NCBI GenBank assembly: GCA_001799195.1
Contig: MGSU01000173.1
Coordinates: 993 to 8,618, forward strand
Direction: 5' to 3'
Origin: Deltaproteobacteria bacterium RIFOXYA12_FULL_61_11
GTDB lineage: Bacteria > Bdellovibrionota_F > JAHFAK01 > YA12-FULL-61-11
Length of the DNA: 7,626 bases
Within the stretch, counting starts at the first letter, position 1, and each line of letters opens with the position of its first letter. Under the pieces are notes generated by a model. That model was given only the letters and a program-made list of their open reading frames with translations, made no database searches and was not told the origin of the DNA. Positions 1-5,593 of the stretch are shown piece after piece. The translations under genes were made by a program, and so were the position numbers.

Positions 1-149
1 CGGGGCAGGCACTCCTGCAGGCGGCGATAGCTGTCTCGGACGCGATCACGGGAGAATACCATGAGCGGTGTACCGTGCTGCCGGGTCAGTTCTTCCAGCG
101 CAGCGGCATCGAGTTGGTCGAGCCAGACGTGGGACATGCCTACCCCCAT
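1..149 (-). CDS. PLP-dependent decarboxylase of the Lys/Orn/DAP family, N-terminal fragment
   Basis: Only the first ~49 codons are in the window; the gene continues beyond position 1. From the ATG at 137 the peptide begins MSHVWLDQLDAAALEEL and contains HGTPLMVFSRDRVRDSYRRL. This matches the start of fold-type III PLP decarboxylases (diaminopimelate, ornithine or lysine decarboxylase and carboxynorspermidine decarboxylase), where a 'yGTPLyvyd' strand precedes the barrel. The PLP-binding lysine lies outside the window, so the substrate cannot be told. Two in-frame ATGs exist, at 149 and 137. An AGGAGG lies at 165-170, 15 nt before the first, so 149 was chosen; the spacing is long and 137 remains possible. 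The gene runs in the same direction as the small membrane protein and the sigma-54 activator upstream, and could be co-transcribed with them. Confidence 0.6.
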   Translation of the reverse strand, partial: MGVGMSHVWLDQLDAAALEELTRQHGTPLMVFSRDRVRDSYRRLQECLP

Positions 150-162
150 GCAGAAACCAGGG

Positions 163-187
163 CTCCTCCTAGCCTATACGCGAGGAG
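163..187 (-). promoter_or_regulatory. Shine-Dalgarno of the decarboxylase gene within a possible hairpin
   Basis: On the minus strand CTCCTC (187-182) and GAGGAG (168-163) are perfect inverted arms of 6 bp around a 13-nt loop. The downstream arm overlaps the only purine-rich ribosome binding site of the decarboxylase gene, so the hairpin could mask it. Six base pairs is short and may be chance. Confidence 0.3.
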
Positions 188-218
188 AAATCCATAAGAT
201 AGTTCTACCCGGTCGGCA

Positions 219-512
219 TTACCACCAACCCGACGCGCGCAGGATGCCCACCACCCCGACGCCGATCCAGAAGACGTTCAGGACGATATAGGCCGGGTCT
301 TTCTTGAGCAGCGCGCACCAGCTCAAGATGACCGCATCGAGGGTGTTGATGGTCCAGACCAGGAGGAAGGGACTCGCCGAACCCATCCAACTGACCATAG
401 AGAAGCTGGCGATGCGCATGAGCACTGCGACCATTTCGAACAACCGCAGATGGCGGACCACGATCATCCGCACCGAAGGGAAAGGGCTGGCATTTCGAGG
501 CATTTCTTCCAT
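219..512 (-). CDS. Small predicted inner-membrane protein, function unknown
   Basis: A 97-residue protein I cannot assign to a named family. A short charged N-terminus (about 1-24) is followed by three hydrophobic stretches: roughly 25-45, 48-70 (with an INTLDAVILSWCALL segment) and 75-92 (AYIVLNVFWIGVGVVGIL). The charged turn KKDP between the second and third stretches and the Trp/Asn-rich helices look like a genuine small integral membrane protein, not a chance frame. It starts 49 bp after the stop of the sigma-54 activator in the same orientation, so the two are probably co-transcribed, and the decarboxylase start lies 69 bp further on. No clear ribosome binding site precedes the ATG at 512; the ATG at 503 is an alternative. 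Codon composition suits a coding frame, and neighbouring frames give only low-complexity shadows. Confidence 0.65.
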   Translation of the reverse strand: MEEMPRNASPFPSVRMIVVRHLRLFEMVAVLMRIASFSMVSWMGSASPFLLVWTINTLDAVILSWCALLKKDPAYIVLNVFWIGVGVVGILRASGWW

Positions 513-561
513 CTCGGCTCGATAACGAGGCGGTGAGCGCGCAGGGAGGTCCCCCGCCGCG

Positions 562-1980
562 CTAGAGATCTTTCGCGGTCAGGTTGAATTTCTTGAGGAT
601 GCGCTGGATCGATTTGCGATCGATGCCCGCGGTCTTGGCCGCCTTCGAGATGTTGTTGTCGTTCTTGCGCAAGAGGGCGATGATGTACTCGCGTTCCCAA
701 TTCTCCAGGAGTTGGTCCTTCGCTTCTTTGAAGGGCAGATCCGAATCCGGGATCCCGAGGAACTCCCCGCTCTGCGCACCGCTACCAGACGCCGAGGCGC
801 TCTCGGCAACGGCACCACCGCCCTTCACCACGGCCTCCGGGAAATCGGCTAACTTGAGCAGATCCCCCTGACAGAAGGTGATGGCCCGATCGATGACGTT
901 CTTGAGCTCACGCACGTTGCCGGGCCAGTGATAGGCCTTGAGGGCCTCGAGGGCGTCCTCGGCAATGCCATTGATCTTGGTCCCCTGGGCTATCCGGCTG
1001 TTATAGGTCTCGATGAAGTGCTGGACGATCAGGGGGATGTCGTCCTTGCGCTTGCGCATCGGCGGCAGATACAGATGGACCACGGCGAGCCTGAAGTAGA
1101 GGTCCTCGCGGAAGCGGCCCTCCTTGACCTCGCGTTCCAGACTGCGATTGGTCGCGGCGACCACGCGCACATTGACGGGGATGTGCCGGTCCCCACCCAC
1201 CCGCTTGACGGTACGGGACTCCAGGGCGCGCAAGAGCTTGGGTTGCAGATCGAGGTTGAGTTCGCCGATCTCGTCGAGGAACAGGGTCCCGCCATCGGCG
1301 ATCTCAAAAGCGCCCTTGCGCTGGGAGATGGCATTCGTGAAGGACCCCTTCTCGTGCCCGAACAGCTCGCTCTCGATCAGGTTCTCGGCCACGGCGCTGC
1401 AATCGATGATGGTCAGGTTCTTGCTGGCGCGGTGGGAGAACCGGTGAATGGCCTCGGCCACCAGTTCTTTGCCGGTGCCGGTCTCCCCCTCGATGATCGC
1501 CGTGATGTCGGTCGGGGCGATCTTCTCGATCACGCCATAGATCTTGCGCATTTCCAGGGAGGAACCGATCATTTTCCCGAACTTGTTCTTCTTGCTCGGG
1601 AAGATGCTGATCTTCTCGTCCTTGGGCGCGAACTCGATGGCCGTGTTGCCGACCCGAATGGTGGAACCCGGGTTGGGATAGGCTTCGAGGATCTTGACGT
1701 TGTCGATGAAGGTGCCGTTGGTGCTGTCGAGGTCTTTGAGCAGATAACCCTTCTGGGTATTGGTGATCTCGGCGTGCCGCCGGGAGACCGTGCCGTCGTT
1801 GACGACCAGGTCATTGTCGCTCTTCGAGCCGATCGAGAACACCCCCTTGTCCATCATCACCCTCGTGCCCTTGGTCGGTCCGTTGGTGACCAACAACTCG
1901 CACTTCTTCAGGGTGAGCGTAATGGGCTGCTCCCCGATCCGGATCTTCTTCGTACCCTCGTCGTTCTCGATTTCGTCCAT
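562..1980 (-). CDS. Sigma-54-dependent transcriptional activator with N-terminal FHA domain
   Basis: A 472-residue bacterial enhancer-binding protein, cytoplasmic, that would use ATP hydrolysis to open sigma-54 RNA polymerase complexes. An FHA domain (about 28-118) carries SRRHAEI (66-72) and DSTNGTFI (85-92), in place of the usual receiver domain. The AAA+ core (about 135-365) has Walker A GETGTGKE (165-172), a variant GAFTGA loop reading GSFTNA (212-217), Walker B GGTLFLDEIGE (230-240), sensor I VAATN (274-278) and sensor II GNVRELKN (354-361). A Gly/Ser/Ala-rich linker (about 386-408) leads to a Fis-type helix-turn-helix (about 430-468, ISKAAKTAGIDRKSIQRIL). The frame stays open up to an ATG at 2166, but those 62 extra residues look non-domain and cover the divergent promoters. 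The ATG at 1980 fits the family start and a sigma-54 site upstream. FHA-type activators are especially common in myxobacteria. The target genes are unknown. Confidence 0.93.
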   Translation of the reverse strand: MDEIENDEGTKKIRIGEQPITLTLKKCELLVTNGPTKGTRVMMDKGVFSIGSKSDNDLVVNDGTVSRRHAEITNTQKGYLLKDLDSTNGTFIDNVKILEAYPNPGSTIRVGNTAIEFAPKDEKISIFPSKKNKFGKMIGSSLEMRKIYGVIEKIAPTDITAIIEGETGTGKELVAEAIHRFSHRASKNLTIIDCSAVAENLIESELFGHEKGSFTNAISQRKGAFEIADGGTLFLDEIGELNLDLQPKLLRALESRTVKRVGGDRHIPVNVRVVAATNRSLEREVKEGRFREDLYFRLAVVHLYLPPMRKRKDDIPLIVQHFIETYNSRIAQGTKINGIAEDALEALKAYHWPGNVRELKNVIDRAITFCQGDLLKLADFPEAVVKGGGAVAESASASGSGAQSGEFLGIPDSDLPFKEAKDQLLENWEREYIIALLRKNDNNISKAAKTAGIDRKSIQRILKKFNLTAKDL

Positions 1981-2004
1981 CCACGACACCCAATCGTTTG
2001 GAAC

Positions 2005-2020
2005 AGCAACAGAATTGCCT
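2005..2020 (-). promoter_or_regulatory. Putative sigma-54 (-24/-12) promoter of the FHA activator gene
   Basis: The minus strand reads AGGCAATTCTGTTGCT. Compared with the consensus TGGCACGNNNNTTGCW it keeps GGCA, TTGC and the final W, with exactly 10 nt between the invariant GG (2019-2018) and GC (2007-2006). It misses the first T and the CG after GGCA. Transcription would begin near 1994, leaving a 14-nt leader with a GGGTG before the ATG at 1980. This is a motif reading only. Confidence 0.5.
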
Positions 2021-2075
2021 ACCCGCTTTCCAAGGGGAATGCAAACGGAATCTGCCGGACTGGGGCCTGTTTTTC

Positions 2076-2107
2076 TTGACAACGGCATTCCCTTCAATTG
2101 ATATAGT
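2076..2107 (+). promoter_or_regulatory. Probable sigma-70-type promoter of the pal operon
   Basis: A perfect TTGACA at 2076-2081 is followed by TATAGT at 2102-2107 (5 of 6 matches to TATAAT). The spacing is 20 nt, longer than the usual 16-18. A register with 18-nt spacing gives GATATA (2100-2105), a poorer -10 box. The site lies about 50 nt before the pal start, in an AT-richer stretch between two divergent genes. Confidence 0.6.
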
Positions 2108-2143
2108 CGGGTTTCTCTGGACGCCCATTTCCTTACAAAAATC

Positions 2144-2148
2144 GGAGG
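2144..2148 (+). promoter_or_regulatory. Ribosome binding site of pal
   Basis: GGAGG lies 7 nt before the ATG at 2156. It is the clearest Shine-Dalgarno in the window and fixes the start of pal. Confidence 0.85.
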
Positions 2149-2155
2149 ACCCTTC

Positions 2156-2695
2156 ATGAAGGTCACGACCCTATTCCTGTGCTGCTACCTGGCCGCGATG
2201 CTCGGAACGACCGGTTGCGGAAGCAAGAAAGAGCCCGAGACCAAGCCCGAAGAAAAAACCGCCCCCGCACCTGCCGCGGCCGAACAAGAACCCCCTGAGA
2301 CCCCTATCGAGGAAAGCTCCCCTGCAGGGGAGGACCCTGTGGTGAGCGCCGACCAACTCGCTTCGCAGTTCGAGCGGATCTACTTCAATTACGACGAAGC
2401 GTCCCTGACCAGCGCGGCGCGCATGAGCCTCAAGAAGAACGCCCGCCTGCTCATGGACAACCCCGAGGTTTCGGTGACCATCGAAGGTCACTGCGACGAG
2501 CGCGGCACCAACGAGTACAACCTCGCCCTGGGTTCCCGCAGGGCCCAGAGCGTCCGCGACTACCTCATCGACCTGGGGGTCGCCGAGTCGCGCCTCTCGA
2601 CGGTCAGTAAAGGCGAGGAAGAGCCCCTGGTTCTGGAGCAGACCGATGCCGCCTTCGCGCAAAACCGCAGGGCGGAGTTCGTGCCCTCGAGGTGA
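2156..2695 (+). CDS. pal: Peptidoglycan-associated lipoprotein Pal (OmpA-like C-terminus)
   Basis: A 179-residue outer-membrane lipoprotein that anchors the envelope to peptidoglycan and works with the Tol system in outer-membrane constriction. The signal peptide (1-20) ends in GTTG before Cys21, an acceptable but not classic lipobox. A Pro/Glu/Ala-rich linker (about 22-62) reaches from the membrane. The OmpA/Pal domain (about 71-176) shows IYFNYDEASLT, IEGHCDERGTNEYNLALGSRRAQSV (read in two parts, 109-121 and 122-133) and QNRRAEFV near the end. Asp114 and Arg129 sit where family members bind the meso-diaminopimelate of the peptidoglycan peptide. It is the first gene of a rightward operon, with cpoB starting 10 bp after its stop. 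The tolQ, tolR, tolA and tolB genes that usually precede it are not upstream here; the neighbour is a divergent regulator. Confidence 0.95.
   Translation: MKVTTLFLCCYLAAMLGTTGCGSKKEPETKPEEKTAPAPAAAEQEPPETPIEESSPAGEDPVVSADQLASQFERIYFNYDEASLTSAARMSLKKNARLLMDNPEVSVTIEGHCDERGTNEYNLALGSRRAQSVRDYLIDLGVAESRLSTVSKGEEEPLVLEQTDAAFAQNRRAEFVPSR
2689..2695 (+). promoter_or_regulatory. Ribosome binding site of cpoB overlapping the pal stop
   Basis: GAGGTGA ends with the pal stop codon and lies 10 nt before the ATG at 2706. It decides the cpoB start against an in-frame ATG 60 nt upstream inside pal. Confidence 0.65.
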
Positions 2696-2705
2696 TCACA
2701 CCACC

Positions 2706-3608
2706 ATGCCGACCTCCCGTTTCATTCCCTATTTTCTCTGTGTGCTCGTCGCGCTCAGCTTCGCCTGCAGCGCCCGTCAGCAACAATTCCAACAACTCAC
2801 CGCTCTCGAGACCTCGCACGCCGCACTCCAGAGACGCCTCGATGAGCTCTCGCTCCGCATAGAGCACCAGGAGAAGCTGCTCGAAGACGTATCCACGAGC
2901 GAGCGCGGCAACGCCGCCGACACCAGGCAGGACCTCCGGGATCTTCAGGCCGAACTCCAGGTGCTCGAAGGCAAGGTCGAACTCCACGCCCACGACCTGT
3001 TGCAGCTCAAAGAGCCCCGCACCCCGAAATCGGCGGTCAAGTCCTCCGAGCCCCCCCCCGCCGCGACGCCGGCCCAGGAGCAACGGCACCAGGAGTTGGC
3101 GAACGAGCTGTCCAAGGTGCGCGCTCAGTTGACCGCTCTGAACGAAGACGTCCAAGGCCTGCGTGCTGCCCGTTCCTTCGAGCTCGGCCGCAGCGAATAC
3201 GGTGAGGGCCGTTGGGAGCAGGCGCTCGGCCAGTTCCAGCTCTTCCTCGAACACCACGGCAGCGACGACCGGGTCGACCTCGCCCGCTTCTACCTGGCCG
3301 ATTGCTATTTCCAGCTCGACAACTACCTCCGCGCGATCGCGGCCTTCCAAGAGATGATCGACAAGCATCCGACCTCCTCTCGGGTCTGTCCGGCGCATTT
3401 CCGCCAGGGCATGGCCTTCTCGCGCTTGGGTGAATACCGCAACGCCAAGCTCTTCCTGGAGGACGTCCTGCACAAATGTCCGGCCGCCGCCCCGGAACGG
3501 GTTTCCGCCGAGGAAGAGATCACCCGGTTGACCAAGCTCCTCGGATCGAAGGCCGAAGCCGATAAAGGCTCGAAGAAGGGTCAGGGCGGCCGCAGCCCGA
3601 AGAACTGA
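2706..3608 (+). CDS. cpoB: CpoB/YbgF-type cell division coordinator with coiled coil and TPRs
   Basis: A 300-residue periplasmic protein of the YbgF/CpoB family, which in E. coli links Tol-Pal to peptidoglycan synthesis during constriction. A signal sequence (1-20) ends in SFA before Cys21, so it is probably a lipoprotein, unlike E. coli CpoB, which is soluble. A long heptad-rich coiled coil (about 25-102) is followed by a Pro/Ala-rich spacer (103-122) and a second short coil (about 124-153). Three TPR-like repeats follow (about 156-188, 192-225 and 229-261), with signatures such as ARFYLADCYFQLDNYLRAIAAF (191-212, read in two parts). A Lys/Gly-rich tail closes the protein. The overall order matches the family. 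The start is fixed by GAGGTGA; the frame extends back into pal but that part lacks a signal peptide. The stop abuts the tsaD start. Confidence 0.88.
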   Translation: MPTSRFIPYFLCVLVALSFACSARQQQFQQLTALETSHAALQRRLDELSLRIEHQEKLLEDVSTSERGNAADTRQDLRDLQAELQVLEGKVELHAHDLLQLKEPRTPKSAVKSSEPPPAATPAQEQRHQELANELSKVRAQLTALNEDVQGLRAARSFELGRSEYGEGRWEQALGQFQLFLEHHGSDDRVDLARFYLADCYFQLDNYLRAIAAFQEMIDKHPTSSRVCPAHFRQGMAFSRLGEYRNAKLFLEDVLHKCPAAAPERVSAEEEITRLTKLLGSKAEADKGSKKGQGGRSPKN

Positions 3609-4616
3609 GTGTTGCTCCTGGGCATCGAAAGCTCCTGCGACGAGACCTCGGTCGCCCTGTGCCGCGAGGGCAACCTCCTTTCCAACGTGGTCCACACCCA
3701 GATTCCCCTGCACCGACGCTTCGGTGGGGTGGTTCCGGAGCTGGCCTCGCGCAATCACCTGACCGCTATCCTACCCGTCCTGGACGAAGCCCTGCAGCGA
3801 GCGGGCGTGACCTTGCCCGAGGTCGAGGCTCTCGGGGTCACTCACGCCCCCGGCCTGATCGGTTCCCTCCTGGTGGGGCTGAGCACGGCAAAGGCCCTTG
3901 CCTTCTTCCTCTGCCGCCCGCTGGTCGGCGTGCATCATCTCGAAGCCCATCTGCTCTCGCCCTTGATCGAACACCCCGAACTGCAACCACCGTATCTCGC
4001 CCTCCTGGTCTCGGGCGGTCACACCCTGCTCGTGGAGGTCACGGCCGTCGGCGACTACCTGGTCCTCGGGAGGACCGTCGACGATGCGGTAGGCGAGGCC
4101 TTCGACAAAGTCGCGGTGGTCCTCGGCTTGCCCTATCCCGGCGGCCGCGAGATAGAAACCCTCGCCGGCCGGGGGAACCCGGAGGCCATGGCCTTCCCGC
4201 GCGCGAAAATGGGTCCCGGAGACCTGGACTTCAGTTTCAGCGGACTCAAGACCGCGGTGGTCCTGTACTGCCGCCGCAATCCGGACTTCCGCGACAAGGC
4301 GGCCGACCTCGCCGCCTCTTTCCAGGAAGCGGCGGTGGAGACCTTGTTGGCCAAGACCGAACGTGCGCTCGAGAAGCGGAACCTCCCCGCGCTATGCCTG
4401 TGTGGAGGGGTTGCGGCCAATACCTGCCTAAGAGAACGGGCGGCGGCCATGTCCGCCCGGCGGGGGTTGCTCTTCGCCGTGCCGTCCCCCGCGCTCTGCG
4501 GCGACAATGCCGGCATGATCGCCTTCACCGCCTGGCAAGCGCTGAAAGCCGGACGGCCCTCGCCGCTCGGTCTCGCCGCCGCGGCCTCGCTCCCCCTCCC
4601 TACCCGGCCATGCTGA
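3609..4616 (+). CDS. tsaD: tRNA N6-adenosine threonylcarbamoyltransferase TsaD
   Basis: A 335-residue cytoplasmic enzyme that transfers the threonylcarbamoyl group from threonylcarbamoyl-AMP to A37 of ANN-decoding tRNAs, acting with TsaB and TsaE. The length equals the family norm. Seen in order: GIESSCDETSVAL (5-17), FGGVVPELASRNH (38-50), the metal-binding HLEAH (His110 and His114), LVSGGHTLL (133-141), DFSFSGLKTAV (207-217), CGGVAANTCLRE (265-276) and CGDNAGMIA (297-305) with the third metal ligand Asp299. All key residues are present, so it should be active. The start codon is GTG directly after the cpoB stop (TGAGTG), with no good Shine-Dalgarno, which suggests translation coupled to cpoB. 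A TTG one codon later is a less likely start. The gene overlaps rsmA by 7 bp. Confidence 0.96.
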   Translation: MLLLGIESSCDETSVALCREGNLLSNVVHTQIPLHRRFGGVVPELASRNHLTAILPVLDEALQRAGVTLPEVEALGVTHAPGLIGSLLVGLSTAKALAFFLCRPLVGVHHLEAHLLSPLIEHPELQPPYLALLVSGGHTLLVEVTAVGDYLVLGRTVDDAVGEAFDKVAVVLGLPYPGGREIETLAGRGNPEAMAFPRAKMGPGDLDFSFSGLKTAVVLYCRRNPDFRDKAADLAASFQEAAVETLLAKTERALEKRNLPALCLCGGVAANTCLRERAAAMSARRGLLFAVPSPALCGDNAGMIAFTAWQALKAGRPSPLGLAAAASLPLPTRPC

Positions 4617-5473
4617 ACCGTAGCCAACTCAAGGCCTTGCTGGACGCCGAGAAGATCTTCCCGAGCCGCCGCCTGGGCCAATCCTTCCTCGTGGATGCCA
4701 ACATCGTGCGCAAGGTCGTCGACCTGTGTGCCCCGCGTCTCGACGAGCATGTGCTGGAGATCGGGCCGGGACTGGGGGCAATCACCGCCGCCTTGTGCCC
4801 GAGGGCGGCCTCGGTCCTCGCGGTCGAGGTCGATCACCGCCTGGCCCGCTTGCTCCGCACGAGTTTGCCCGACCCCAGGCTCACGGTGCTCGAGGCCGAC
4901 TTCTTAGACCTCGCACCGGCCGACTTGACCCGCGCTCAGGTGGTGCTCGGCAACATACCCTACGCCATCTCCACCGAGATCATCTTCAAGCTGGCCGAGC
5001 TCGTCCATCTCGGCCAACCCCCTCGAGGGGTGTTCCTCATGCTCCAACGCGAGGTCGCCGATCGGCTCTCCGCCCTGCCCTCGACGGGGGCCTATGGAGT
5101 GCTGACCCTCCTGGCCTCCCTGGCCTTCGAACCGGTCGAACGCTTCGCCGTGCCTCCCAATTGTTTTCACCCCCGACCCCAGGTTCCCTCGGTCTTCCTC
5201 CATCTGCGTCCCCGGCTCGTACCACTCTACGCCCCCGCCCTACGCGAGGGGCTCACCTCGCTGGTGCGCCTTCTCTTCCAACAGCGGCGCAAGAAACTGT
5301 CGACCTCCTTGCGCCGTTTTTTACCCGAGACCCGCTCGCTCTCCGACCTCGAACGCCAGCTCGGGGCCGAGGTTCCGCCGGGATGGTTCGACCGCCGCCC
5401 CGAGGAACTCCCCCTGGCCGACTTCGCCCAGCTTGCCGCTGCCTTGTGCGAGTTGGGCATCGAGCTGCCCTGA
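4610..5473 (+). CDS. rsmA: 16S rRNA (A1518/A1519) dimethyladenosine transferase RsmA/KsgA
   Basis: A 287-residue S-adenosylmethionine-dependent methyltransferase that dimethylates two adjacent adenosines in helix 45 of 16S rRNA late in 30S assembly. Motifs: LGQSFLVD (22-29, usual LGQNFL), SAM-binding VLEIGPGLGAIT (48-59), acidic AVEVD (71-75), EADFLD (95-100), catalytic NIPYAIST (115-122, usual NLPYNIST) and the late CFHPRPQVPSVFL (185-197). A C-terminal helical domain (about 205-285) includes LFQQRRKKLSTSLR, typical of the family. The ATG at 4610 overlaps the tsaD stop (ATGCTGA) and has no Shine-Dalgarno, so coupled translation is likely. The frame is open for about 950 bp upstream, but that part is a shadow of tsaD. 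The NIPYAIST change is conservative and does not suggest loss of function. Confidence 0.95.
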   Translation: MLNRSQLKALLDAEKIFPSRRLGQSFLVDANIVRKVVDLCAPRLDEHVLEIGPGLGAITAALCPRAASVLAVEVDHRLARLLRTSLPDPRLTVLEADFLDLAPADLTRAQVVLGNIPYAISTEIIFKLAELVHLGQPPRGVFLMLQREVADRLSALPSTGAYGVLTLLASLAFEPVERFAVPPNCFHPRPQVPSVFLHLRPRLVPLYAPALREGLTSLVRLLFQQRRKKLSTSLRRFLPETRSLSDLERQLGAEVPPGWFDRRPEELPLADFAQLAAALCELGIELP

Positions 5474-5536
5474 CGGAGCAGGACCTCCCTCGAACTCCCC
5501 GGGACAGAAAAGACCTCTCGAAGGCGGCCTCGCGCG

Positions 5537-5565
5537 TTGACGAGCCCTTCCCCACCTGCTATGAG
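5537..5565 (+). promoter_or_regulatory. Putative sigma-70 promoter of the phosphatase gene
   Basis: TTGACG (5537-5542, 5 of 6) and TATGAG (5560-5565, 4 of 6) are separated by an optimal 17 nt. A start near 5572 would give a leader of about 22 nt before the ATG at 5594. It lies in the only sizeable gap of the rightward gene string. Confidence 0.5.
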
Positions 5566-5571
5566 CAGGTG
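5553..5571 (+). promoter_or_regulatory. Perfect inverted repeat over the -10 box, candidate operator
   Basis: CACCTGCTATGAGCAGGTG has perfect 8-bp arms (5553-5560 and 5564-5571) around ATG. It covers the whole predicted -10 hexamer and is centred on it. No T-run follows, so it is not an intrinsic terminator for rsmA. A repressor site or an RNA hairpin in readthrough transcripts are both possible. Confidence 0.5.
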
Positions 5572-5593
5572 TTCCCCGAGCTGCGGTAGGACC

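Noticed and set aside
180-194. GG-N10-GC spacing on the minus strand (TGGATTTCTCCTCGC) before the decarboxylase gene, considered as a second sigma-54 promoter
   Set aside because: Only TGG and GC match; the CA after GG and the TT before GC are missing, so it is within chance.
61-291. 76-codon plus-strand frame near the left end
   Set aside because: Ser/Pro/Thr-rich shadow opposite the decarboxylase fragment and the small membrane gene.
537-562. GC-rich inverted repeat (GCGCG/CGCGC with an inner GGG/CCC) just after the activator stop, considered as a terminator
   Set aside because: The stem has an internal mismatch and no T-run follows on the minus strand, so it does not look like an intrinsic terminator.
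928-2079. 383-codon plus-strand frame opposite the activator
   Set aside because: Antisense shadow of a high-GC AAA+ gene; rich in Gly/Leu/Asp with no family features.
1981-2166. 62-residue N-terminal extension of the sigma-54 activator from an ATG at 2166
   Set aside because: It has no recognisable domain, spans the divergent promoters and pal ribosome binding site, and the family start fits the ATG at 1980.
2604-3758. 384-codon minus-strand frame opposite pal/cpoB/tsaD
   Set aside because: Shadow crossing three well-supported genes, with repetitive Glu/Gly/Leu composition.
3659-4609. Apparent 317-codon extension of RsmA in front of its ATG
   Set aside because: It overlaps tsaD in another frame, is Arg/Pro/Gly-rich, and RsmA is full length from 4610.
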